Shown: in pieces, positions 8,566 to 16,058 of the stretch
How the letters are laid out: each line of letters begins with the position of its first letter
How positions within the stretch are numbered: position 1 is the stretch's first letter
DNA from: Mycobacterium paraterrae
GTDB taxonomy: Bacteria; Actinomycetota; Actinomycetes; Mycobacteriales; Mycobacteriaceae
Assembly (NCBI RefSeq): GCF_022430545.2
Contig: NZ_CP092488.2
Coordinates: forward strand, 4,464,001-4,528,000
DNA length: 64,000 bases
Reading direction: 5' to 3'
Made by a program: the position numbers and the translations under genes
Notes under the pieces: generated by a model
What the model was told of the DNA's origin: nothing
Database searches by the model: none
Seen by the model: only the letters and a program-made list of their open reading frames with translations

Positions 8566-8609
8566 TGGACACGTGTCTGGACTATAGTTTGACGAACTAC
8601 CTGACGCAA
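8566..8609 (-). promoter_or_regulatory. Promoter of the glycosyltransferase operon with TetR operator site 2
   Basis: Reading the minus strand, TTGCGT (8609-8604) and TATAGT (8586-8581) are separated by exactly 17 bases, a near-consensus sigA-type promoter. The next bases, 8582-8566, are the operator TGGACACGTGTCYGGAC on the plus strand, with T at the variable position, and they cover the -10 edge and expected start point. This is a classic repressor position. Confidence 0.72.
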
Positions 8610-8701
8610 CGCGCAGCTAGCGGCGTTAACCTTGCCGATCCTACCCAGCCGAATCTTCGCGACCATCAGGGCTCCGGCGTTGCCGGCGATAACGTGGTCT
8701 C

Positions 8702-9262
8702 ATGCGCGCGCTGATCGTCGTCGACGTTCAGAAAGATTTTTGCGAAGGCGGTTCGTTGGCAGTCGCCGGCGGGGCGGCGCTGGCGGGCGCGATCGACAGA
8801 TACCTGGCCGGCAGTCCGGACTACGGGCATGTCGTCGCGACGCAAGACTTCCACATCGATCCCGGCAACCACTTTTCCGATCATCCAGATTATGTGTCGT
8901 CGTGGCCGCCGCACTGTCGCGCGGGAACGGTTGGCGCGCAATTTCACGCCGATCTCGATCCCGGCCGGTTTGAGGCAATCTTTCGAAAAGGGGAATACGA
9001 CGCCGGATATAGCGGATTCACCGGGCACGACGAGCACGGAAAGCCGTTGGCCGACTGGCTTCAAGAGCACGGCGTCGAGCAGGTCGACGTGGTCGGCATC
9101 GCCACCGAACACTGCGTACGCCAGACCGCCGAAGACGCTGCGGCACAAGGCTGGCCGACGCGAGTGCTGGTCGATTTAACCGCCGGGGTGGGGGAGCAGT
9201 CCACGTCCGCGGCTCTCGAGCAGCTGCGCAACGCGGGAGTCGAGATCGTGCAAGGCCGATGA
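8702..9262 (+). CDS. pncA: Nicotinamidase/pyrazinamidase
   Basis: A 186-residue enzyme, the same length as M. tuberculosis PncA, which hydrolyses nicotinamide to nicotinate for NAD salvage and activates pyrazinamide. All active-site residues are in register: catalytic Asp-8, Lys-96 and Cys-138, and metal ligands Asp-49, His-51, His-57 and His-71. The GIATEHCVRQTAEDA segment around the nucleophile is essentially that of the tubercle bacillus. His-57 is the residue changed to Asp in pyrazinamide-resistant M. bovis. It overlaps the next gene by four bases and heads a six-gene rightward unit in the M. tuberculosis Rv2043c-Rv2038c order. Confidence 0.97.
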   Translation: MRALIVVDVQKDFCEGGSLAVAGGAALAGAIDRYLAGSPDYGHVVATQDFHIDPGNHFSDHPDYVSSWPPHCRAGTVGAQFHADLDPGRFEAIFRKGEYDAGYSGFTGHDEHGKPLADWLQEHGVEQVDVVGIATEHCVRQTAEDAAAQGWPTRVLVDLTAGVGEQSTSAALEQLRNAGVEIVQGR

Positions 9263-10056
9263 CGAGCGCGTCTGCGTCGGAGTTACTCGCCGCGGTTGAG
9301 CGGTCGCCGCGGGCCGCCGCGGCTCATGACCGTCAGGCGTGGGTGCGACTTTTCGCTCACGACGGCGCTGTCGAGGACCCGGTGGGTTCGCGGCCCCACA
9401 CTGGACCCACAGAGATCGGCCGGTTCTATGACACCTTCATCGGGCCCCGCGACATCGTCTTTCATCGCGACCTGGACGTCGCACGAGGCACTTCGGTGAT
9501 CCGCGACCTCACACTCGAAGTGGCGATGGGTCCGGCGGTCACCATGATGATTCCCGCCGTCCTGCGTTACGACCTGCGTCAGGTCGACGACGAGTGGAAG
9601 ATCGCGACATTGCGTGCCTACTGGGAGCTGCCGGCGATGATGCGGCAGTTCCTTCAGAACGGGCTCGCTGCTCTGCCCGTTGGTGTCCAGCTGTCCCGGG
9701 GTTTGATCCGCAACCAACGGCTGCGCGGCACCGCCGGATTTGTGACCGGCTTTCGTCGCGCGGGGGCACGGCAGAAAACAGTGGTCGACACATTCGTGAA
9801 CGCGGTGGGACGCGGTGACACATTCGGTGCACTCAAGGCATTGTCGGCTGATGCGACAATCACTTTCGGTGACGACGAGGCCGCCGATCTCGCTGAGCTC
9901 ACCGCGCGATGTCCCGGAGCGTTGACGACTAAGCTGATCGCCGCGGGGCGGGCTGTCGCCGCATCGGTCGTTTCGACGTCACACCGCGGAGTGTTGTTCG
10001 CCGAGGCTGCTCGGCGGGACAGCGGTATCGCGCGGGTCCGCTATTTCCCGCAGTGA
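9259..10056 (+). CDS. NTF2-like (SnoaL/ketosteroid isomerase-fold) protein, Rv2042c-like
   Basis: A 265-residue protein with two NTF2-like halves: residues 1-135 contain the cone-fold signature (DRQAWVRLFAHDGAVEDPVG, GRFYDTFIG, DDEWKIATLRAYWE), and a weaker second copy runs from about 170 (KTVVDTFVNAVGRGDTFGALKALSADATITFGDDE). Its place directly behind pncA matches Rv2042c. No catalytic residue of a known isomerase can be assigned with confidence. Translation is coupled to pncA through a four-base overlap. The fold is supported; the function is unknown. Confidence 0.8.
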   Translation: MTSASASELLAAVERSPRAAAAHDRQAWVRLFAHDGAVEDPVGSRPHTGPTEIGRFYDTFIGPRDIVFHRDLDVARGTSVIRDLTLEVAMGPAVTMMIPAVLRYDLRQVDDEWKIATLRAYWELPAMMRQFLQNGLAALPVGVQLSRGLIRNQRLRGTAGFVTGFRRAGARQKTVVDTFVNAVGRGDTFGALKALSADATITFGDDEAADLAELTARCPGALTTKLIAAGRAVAASVVSTSHRGVLFAEAARRDSGIARVRYFPQ

Positions 10057-10072
10057 TGCGGCGCACCCAGCA

Positions 10073-11467
10073 ATGCCACAGCCGAGTCGGCTACGAAGAA
10101 ACCACGTATCCATCACTGGGAGACACACCACGGACACCAGCCTCGGCCGTGATCGACTCATCGATCGGCGGACCTTGTTACGCGGCGCCGGCGCGCTCGG
10201 GGCAGCGACGGTTACGTTGCTACCCACCGGATGCGCTTCGGGCGACGACGACACGTTGACCTTCTTCTTCGCGGCCAACCCCGAAGAAGCCGATGCCCGG
10301 CTGCGCGTGGTCGACGCCTTCCGGCGCAGGCATCCCGACATCAAAGTGCGAACGCTGTTGTCGGGTTCCGACGCCCTGCAGCACGTGTCGATCTACTGTG
10401 CGGGTGGCAAATGCCCGGACGTGCTGATGGCCTGGGAATTCACTTATTCGGCGCTAGCCGAACGGGGAGTGCTGCTCGACCTCAACACCATGCTCGCAGA
10501 CGACAAAGCCTTCGCCACCGAACTCCGAGCGGACAGTGTGCCGTCGATGTATGAGACCTTCAGTTACAACGGAGGGCAGTACGCGTTTCCCGAGCAGTGG
10601 TCGGGGACCTTCCTGTACTACAACAAGAAGCTGTTTGCCGAGGCCGGGGTGCGTCCACCGCCTGGACGGTGGAACGAGCCTTGGAGTTTCGACGAATTCC
10701 TCGACGCGGCGCAGACCCTCACCAAGCGCGACCGCTCGGGTCGCGTTCGCCAGTGGGGATTTGTCGACACCTGGGCGCCTTACTACTCCGCCTTGCTTTT
10801 CGGGATGAACAACGGTGTCCCATGGTCGAATCCGCGGATGAACCCGACGCACCTCAACTTCGACCACGCCGCATTCATCGAGGGCATTCAGTTCTATGCG
10901 GACCTGAACATCAAGCACCGAGTTGCACCTACCGCGTCGGAGTCGCAATCGATGTCTCAGACGGACCTTTTCACCTCCGGTCATGCCGCAATGGCGCTCG
11001 GCGGCCACTGGAGGTACCAGACGCTCGAGCGGGCGAAAGACCTTGACTTCGACATCGGGATCCTGCCCACCGGTCCGAAAGGCCATGCCGCCCGCTCGAA
11101 TATCGGCACCACCGGGTTGGCCATCGCTGCCACCAGCCCGCGTAAAAAACAGGCCTGGGAATTCGTGAAGTTCGCCACCGGCCCAGTGGGCCAGTCGGTG
11201 ATCGGCGACACCGGCCTCTTCGTGCCGGCGTTACGGTCCGCGGTGCGATCGCCCGGCTTTGCCAAGGCGCACAACAGGATCAGCAACATCGCGGTGCTGA
11301 CCGGCGGCCCGGCCCATGCCGAGGGCTTACCTATCACCCCGGTGTGGCCCAAGATCGTGGCCTTGATGGACCGCGATCTCGGCCCGGTGCTGCGTGGCAC
11401 GCGGCCTGCAACGGCGCTGACCGGTGGCTTGACGCCAAAGATCGACGAGGTTCTCCGGGCGCCGTGA
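10073..11467 (+). CDS. Sugar ABC transporter substrate-binding lipoprotein, Rv2041c-like
   Basis: A 464-residue family-1 solute-binding protein. The N-terminus carries a twin-arginine segment DRRTLLRG (Arg-32, Arg-33), a hydrophobic stretch and Cys-54 in LPTGC, so Tat export and lipid anchoring are likely, though Pro at -3 of the lipobox is unusual. The mature part shows family features: the ADARLRVVDAFRRRHPDIKV start, the EQWSGTFLYYNKKLFAEAGV hinge strand and WEFVKFATG near the end. ATG 10073 is the only start codon in the frame before the twin-Arg motif, leaving a long 31-residue leader. Two permeases and an ATPase follow with overlaps, giving a complete importer. The transported sugar cannot be read from the sequence. 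Confidence 0.92.
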   Translation: MPQPSRLRRNHVSITGRHTTDTSLGRDRLIDRRTLLRGAGALGAATVTLLPTGCASGDDDTLTFFFAANPEEADARLRVVDAFRRRHPDIKVRTLLSGSDALQHVSIYCAGGKCPDVLMAWEFTYSALAERGVLLDLNTMLADDKAFATELRADSVPSMYETFSYNGGQYAFPEQWSGTFLYYNKKLFAEAGVRPPPGRWNEPWSFDEFLDAAQTLTKRDRSGRVRQWGFVDTWAPYYSALLFGMNNGVPWSNPRMNPTHLNFDHAAFIEGIQFYADLNIKHRVAPTASESQSMSQTDLFTSGHAAMALGGHWRYQTLERAKDLDFDIGILPTGPKGHAARSNIGTTGLAIAATSPRKKQAWEFVKFATGPVGQSVIGDTGLFVPALRSAVRSPGFAKAHNRISNIAVLTGGPAHAEGLPITPVWPKIVALMDRDLGPVLRGTRPATALTGGLTPKIDEVLRAP

Positions 11468-12405
11468 CAATGACCACCGCAACCCCGACCGACGCGCCCC
11501 GCAGGCGGGGATCATCTCAGCGCCGCGCGCGATTCGGCCGACTCTTCGTCGCGCCGAACCTGGCCGCGGTCGCGGTGTTCATGATTTTCCCACTCGGGTT
11601 CTCGTTGTATATGAGCTTTCACAACTGGGACATGTTCGGCGCGCCCACGTTCGTCGGCCTGGCCAACTACCGCAGCCTCTTCGCCAAAGACCCACTGTTA
11701 GTTATCGCACTGAGCAACACGGTGATCTACACCGTCGGCACCGTCGTCCCCACAGTGCTCATCAGCCTCGGCGTAGCCGGAATTCTGAATCGAAAAATTA
11801 GAGGCATCGGTATATTCCGGACATTGATCTTCTTGCCGCTGGCGGTGTCGTCGGTGGTGATGGCCGTCGTATGGCAATTTGTGTTCAACACCAACAACGG
11901 TCTGCTCAACATCGTCCTTGGCTGGATTGGTGTCGGACCAGTTCCGTGGCTGGTCGACCCGAAGTACGCAATGGCCGCGTTGTGCATCGTGAGCGTGTGG
12001 CGCAGTGTGCCTTTCGCGACTGTCATCCTGTTGGCCGCCATGCAGGGCGTGCCGGAAAACTTATACGAGGCAGCACGACTCGACGGTGCAGGCGAGTTAC
12101 GTCAGTTCGTGTCCATCACGGTGCCGCTGGTCCGCAGCGCCATCTCGTTCGTGGTCGTCATCTCGATCATCCACGCCTTCCAGGCATTCGACCTGGTCTA
12201 CGTTCTCACCGGACGCAACGGGGGGCCCGAGACGGCGACCTACGTCCTCGGGATCATGCTGTTCCAGCACGCCTTCGCCTTCTTGGAGTTCGGTTACGCG
12301 TCGGCTCTGGCGTGGGTGATGTTCGCCATCTTGCTGGTACTTACCGTGGTGCAGTTGCGGTTGGGTCGCCGTCGAGCCGCGCAGGAGGAGCGATCGTGGG
12401 CCTGA
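11464..12405 (+). CDS. Sugar ABC transporter permease 1 (MalF-like)
   Basis: A 313-residue inner-membrane permease with six predicted membrane spans. The cytoplasmic EAA loop that docks the ATPase is YEAARLDGAGELRQFVSITVP. The start GTG 11464 overlaps the stop of the binding-protein gene (GTGA); ATG 11470 is an alternative two codons later. A long frame extends upstream but lies inside the previous gene. It pairs with the next gene to form the membrane pore. Confidence 0.93.
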   Translation: MTMTTATPTDAPRRRGSSQRRARFGRLFVAPNLAAVAVFMIFPLGFSLYMSFHNWDMFGAPTFVGLANYRSLFAKDPLLVIALSNTVIYTVGTVVPTVLISLGVAGILNRKIRGIGIFRTLIFLPLAVSSVVMAVVWQFVFNTNNGLLNIVLGWIGVGPVPWLVDPKYAMAALCIVSVWRSVPFATVILLAAMQGVPENLYEAARLDGAGELRQFVSITVPLVRSAISFVVVISIIHAFQAFDLVYVLTGRNGGPETATYVLGIMLFQHAFAFLEFGYASALAWVMFAILLVLTVVQLRLGRRRAAQEERSWA

Positions 12406-13238
12406 CCGAGCGGGTGCTCAGACCAGCCGTCTTTCGCGCAGTCGTGGTGTACGCCGTATTGACAGCGATTGCGGCCTGTGCGCTGTTCCCGATCCTCTGG
12501 GCGATCTCGGGGTCGCTGAAGACGGCCGGCGAGGTGACAATGCCGACGCTGTTTCCGGCACATCCGCAGTGGTCCAACTATCGAGAAGTATTCGCGGTCA
12601 TGCCGTTCTGGCGGATGTTCGCCAACTCCGTCGGCTACGCCGCCTGCGTCAGCGCCGGGCAGGTATTCTTCTGCTCCCTGGCCGGATATGCGTTCGCACG
12701 CTTGCGCTTTCGGGGCCGGGAGACGTTATTCGTTTTATATCTCGGAACGCTCATGGTTCCTCTCACCGTCACGGTGATACCGCAGTTCATCTTGATGCGT
12801 GTCGCCGGGCTGACCGACACACCGTGGGCCATGATCGTTCCGGGATTGTTCGGCAGCGCATTCGGCACCTACCTCATGCGCCAGTTCTTCCGCACCCTGC
12901 CCGACGAACTGGAAGAAGCTGCGATTCTCGATGGCTGCTCGCCGTGGCAGATCTACTGGCGCATCCTGCTTCCGCACGCCCAGCCGGCGGTGATGGTGCT
13001 GGCGGTGCTCACATGGGTCAACGTCTGGAACGACTTCCTCTGGCCGTTGTTGATGATTCAGCGCAACAGCATCGCAACCCTCACCCTGGGGCTGGTTCGT
13101 ATGCAAGGCGAATACTCCGCCAGATGGCCCATCCTGATGGCCGCCTCGGTGCTGATCCTATTGCCGCTGCTGTTGGTCTACGCGCTTGCACAACGGGCAT
13201 TCATACGCGGTATCGCGGTGACCGGGCTGGGCGGATAA
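12396..13238 (+). CDS. Sugar ABC transporter permease 2 (MalG-like)
   Basis: A 280-residue permease with six membrane spans and the EAA motif LEEAAILDGCSPWQIYWRIL. GTG 12396 was chosen because a strong AGGAGGAG ribosome-binding site lies at 12383-12390 and the protein then begins just before the first membrane helix; the first ten bases overlap the preceding gene. The frame is open much further upstream, but that part is the shadow of permease 1. Confidence 0.93.
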   Translation: MGLTERVLRPAVFRAVVVYAVLTAIAACALFPILWAISGSLKTAGEVTMPTLFPAHPQWSNYREVFAVMPFWRMFANSVGYAACVSAGQVFFCSLAGYAFARLRFRGRETLFVLYLGTLMVPLTVTVIPQFILMRVAGLTDTPWAMIVPGLFGSAFGTYLMRQFFRTLPDELEEAAILDGCSPWQIYWRILLPHAQPAVMVLAVLTWVNVWNDFLWPLLMIQRNSIATLTLGLVRMQGEYSARWPILMAASVLILLPLLLVYALAQRAFIRGIAVTGLGG

Positions 13239-13241
13239 TCA

Positions 13242-14312
13242 ATGGCCTCGGTCAGATTCGAGCAAGCAACCCGGCGCTTTGCCGGGGCGGACCGCCCGGC
13301 GGTCGACTGTTTGGACCTCGATGTCGACGACGGGGAGTTCGTCGTGCTGGTCGGACCGTCTGGATGCGGCAAGACCACGTCGCTGCGCATGATCGCCGGG
13401 CTCGAGTCGGTCGACTCCGGACGCATCGTGATCGGCGACCGCGACGTCACCCACGATGACCCGAAAGACCGCGACGTAGCGATGGTCTTCCAGAACTACG
13501 CGCTATACCCCCATATGACCGTCGCGCAGAACATGGGCTTCGCACTCAAGATCGCGGGCGTTCCGAAAACCCAGATTCGCGAGCGAGTTCACGAGGCGGC
13601 GCGAATGCTTGACCTCGAGCCGTACTTGGATCGCAAACCCAAGGACCTGTCCGGTGGACAGCGTCAGCGGGTTGCGATGGGACGCGCCATCGTTCGCCGC
13701 CCTCAGGTCTTCTTGATGGACGAACCGCTGTCCAACCTGGACGCGAAGCTTCGTGTGCAAACCCGCAACCAGATCGCCGGCCTGCAACGCCGGCTCGGCA
13801 CCACGACCATCTACGTCACCCACGACCAGGTCGAGGCGATGACCATGGGTGACCGTGTCGCGGTATTGCGCGACGGCGTCCTGCAGCAGTGCGCACATCC
13901 CCGCGAGCTGTACCGTAATCCCATCAACATGTTCGTTGCGGAGTTCATCGGCTCACCGGCGATGAACCTGGTTGCGGTTCCCGTCGTCGACGACCATGTC
14001 ACGCTGGGAGACTGGTCGACTCCGTTGCCGCGCGAAATCGCTTCTCAAACACACGAACTCGTGCTGGGCTTTCGTCCCGAGCACTTGGACATCGGCACCG
14101 ACGGCATCGAGATGCAGATCGACGTGGTCGAGGAGCTCGGCGCCGACGCCTATCTTTACGGGCGAATAGCCATGGGCGGCAACGCGTTCACCCAGCCTAT
14201 CGTTGCGCGGGCCGACGGTCGGTACCCGCCGTCCCGTGGGTCTCTGGTGCGCGTGCGTCCGCAGCCGGGACATCTACACTTCTTCGACATCGACGGAGGC
14301 CGGTTGCTCTGA
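13242..14312 (+). CDS. Sugar ABC transporter ATP-binding protein (UgpC/MsmK type)
   Basis: A 356-residue ATPase of the MalK group that powers the importer encoded upstream. Walker A GPSGCGKT is at 38-45, the signature LSGGQ at 136-140, and Walker B ends in FLMDEP near 157-162. Residues from about 240 form the C-terminal regulatory OB/TOBE domain typical of sugar importers (GFRPEHL and HLHFFD). It starts three bases after the permease stop and is the last gene of the unit, followed at once by a terminator hairpin. Confidence 0.95.
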   Translation: MASVRFEQATRRFAGADRPAVDCLDLDVDDGEFVVLVGPSGCGKTTSLRMIAGLESVDSGRIVIGDRDVTHDDPKDRDVAMVFQNYALYPHMTVAQNMGFALKIAGVPKTQIRERVHEAARMLDLEPYLDRKPKDLSGGQRQRVAMGRAIVRRPQVFLMDEPLSNLDAKLRVQTRNQIAGLQRRLGTTTIYVTHDQVEAMTMGDRVAVLRDGVLQQCAHPRELYRNPINMFVAEFIGSPAMNLVAVPVVDDHVTLGDWSTPLPREIASQTHELVLGFRPEHLDIGTDGIEMQIDVVEELGADAYLYGRIAMGGNAFTQPIVARADGRYPPSRGSLVRVRPQPGHLHFFDIDGGRLL

Positions 14313-14318
14313 GGCATT

Positions 14319-14354
14319 AATCGGGGCCGGTCGTTTCACGATCCGGCCCCGATT
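14319..14354. terminator. Bidirectional hairpin terminator
   Basis: AATCGGGGCCGG (14319-14330) pairs perfectly with CCGGCCCCGATT (14343-14354); inside the loop TCG/CGA can extend the stem. It lies between the convergent importer ATPase gene and the lipoprotein gene ending at 14368, and can serve both. There is no long T-run, as is common in mycobacteria. Confidence 0.85.
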
Positions 14355-14367
14355 TCCTGCCACGGGA

Positions 14368-15162
14368 CTATGCGGGAATGGCGTCGCCGAGGCGCTCCAG
14401 GATGGTGGGTACGGCGGCACCAGCATCGCCGCGCTGGCACACCCTGGCCGCGTATATGACGTTGTTTTTCACCCGCGCGCCGTGCGCACATCCCCAGCCA
14501 TCTGGGTTGTTGTTGGCCAATTCGATGTTGTGCCAGTTCGCGCTGGCCGGGTCACCGGGCTGAACCTGGAACTGCCAGGCCGTTCCCGCGCTGTCGGTGG
14601 GTCTGTGCACGATGACGTTGTTGCACTGCTCAACCGTCTTGAACGCGTTCTGGAACGCTGCCGTCGCGGCCGCGGCGTCAGCGTAGGAGGCAATCTCCTG
14701 CTCGACTACGTGGGTGTAGTTGTCTTTGCTTTCTTGCTGCCGCAGCGCCCGGAAAGTGGTGAACTCGCCGCCGACGGCGGAGGTGTTGAGCCCGAACAGC
14801 ACCGCGCAACCCGACTGGTTGCCTAGGGCGTACGGCTGCAGCGGAGTCTTGAACTTCTGTTCGTAATTCAAAGTGCTGCCGATGATTCCGCCGGTCTCGT
14901 CCAGCGGGAGCAGCAGAGAATCGACCTTGCCAGGGGTGACCATCCGCGGCGGCGGTGGCGTGCCCGGGGCGGCCGACGGCGGGGCGGAGGCCGGGGCAGT
15001 CGGATCGCCCGCTGCGGCCTGCTGCGACGTCGCCGTCGGCGCCGGCTTGTTCACCGAGGGACGAACGGTGTCTTCGTCGTTTTTGGTGGTGTCGTGCGAA
15101 CACCCGACAGCGGCCAGCACCGTGAGGCTCGCGCAGGCGGAGAGTAGTTTTACCCGCTTCAT
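14368..15162 (-). CDS. PknH-like sensor-domain lipoprotein
   Basis: A 264-residue protein starting at ATG 15162. Residues 1-22 form a lipoprotein signal with LAAVGC, lipidated at the Cys of that motif. A Pro/Ala-rich linker (about 25-75) leads to a domain resembling the extracellular PknH sensor (PF14032): SGCAVLFGLNTSAVGGEFTTFR, the Y-HVVEQEIASYADAAAA helix, the CNNVIVHR strand and WGCAHGARVKNNVIYAARVC, which supply the two conserved disulphides. The domain binds unknown ligands in the cell envelope. It is the last of three neighbouring leftward genes with this domain. Confidence 0.82.
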   Translation of the reverse strand: MKRVKLLSACASLTVLAAVGCSHDTTKNDEDTVRPSVNKPAPTATSQQAAAGDPTAPASAPPSAAPGTPPPPRMVTPGKVDSLLLPLDETGGIIGSTLNYEQKFKTPLQPYALGNQSGCAVLFGLNTSAVGGEFTTFRALRQQESKDNYTHVVEQEIASYADAAAATAAFQNAFKTVEQCNNVIVHRPTDSAGTAWQFQVQPGDPASANWHNIELANNNPDGWGCAHGARVKNNVIYAARVCQRGDAGAAVPTILERLGDAIPA

Positions 15163-15220
15163 TGAGTGTGCCCTTTCATTGAAGTCAATTCCGAGATTTG
15201 TTGGTTGGCTTCTTCTCAAC

Positions 15221-15883
15221 TCAGGACGGGAGACCGCCGAGCATTTGGTCCATCATCTGGCTGACCGCCGGCCCGGCGTTTCCCATCTGGCACACCTGCG
15301 CTTTCAGGATGGAGTTCTCAGCGCTGTGCATATCCACATAGCAGTTCCAGCCGACGGGATCGCCTTGGTAGAGCTGGCCCTGGTGCCACTTGGCGTCGCT
15401 GGTGGTGATCTTGGGCGCCGAGAGCTGCCAGGACGGTTTGCTGTCGATATCGGTGACCTGGACGACGGAGCTACAGCCGGCGGTCGCTTCGATGCCCTTG
15501 GTGAAAACGGTTTGCGCCGTTTGCGCGTCGGGGTAGGTGGCGACCGTCTGAATCACGATGTAGTCGGGCGAATCCTTGTCGTCCTTGAACACCGTGATGC
15601 GGAACAAATTCAAATCAGATCCATAGAATTTGGTGCCTGGATCGAGTAGCGGGGAGCATTCTTGATGCTGGTCGAGTCGCATTTCCGGCAACGGCCGCTT
15701 GCCCTTGAGTTGTACCGGCAGATTAGTGCCGAGAATGTCGCCGACGGTATCCGCCGTCAAAAGCACGGAGTCGATGTTTGAGCCCGTGACACGACTCGAT
15801 GACGAATCGGCACTGGCGAGTGTTGTTGCCGACGTCATCGCCACCAGCCCGGCACAGCCAAGCGTTAAAAGTCCACGTTTCAT
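15221..15883 (-). CDS. Secreted PknH-like sensor-domain protein
   Basis: A 220-residue protein with a Sec signal peptide (about residues 1-25, ending LASADS) but, unlike its neighbours, no lipobox at the cleavage point. The mature part is one PknH-sensor-like domain, recognisable from the conserved order: IDSVLLTADTVGDILG, ECSPLLDPGTKFYG, the VIQTVATYPDAQTAQTVF helix, a CSSVVQV strand and WNCYVDMHSAENSILKAQVC. It is probably released or periplasmic where its paralogues are membrane-anchored. 58 bases separate it from the lipoprotein gene downstream. Confidence 0.8.
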   Translation of the reverse strand: MKRGLLTLGCAGLVAMTSATTLASADSSSSRVTGSNIDSVLLTADTVGDILGTNLPVQLKGKRPLPEMRLDQHQECSPLLDPGTKFYGSDLNLFRITVFKDDKDSPDYIVIQTVATYPDAQTAQTVFTKGIEATAGCSSVVQVTDIDSKPSWQLSAPKITTSDAKWHQGQLYQGDPVGWNCYVDMHSAENSILKAQVCQMGNAGPAVSQMMDQMLGGLPS

Positions 15884-16058
15884 CGAGATTCTTGCCTCCT
15901 ATGATCCCAACCCTCAACGTTGCGAGCGCGTGCGTACGGTAGGGAGCGTAACGCGGTGACGTACCCCTCACGCACACAAATTTTCCGCGGTGCGATCGGC
16001 CTAAATCCGGCCTAGACCAGCATGTCTCGATATCTGGAGGGACCCCGGAACAACGCGC

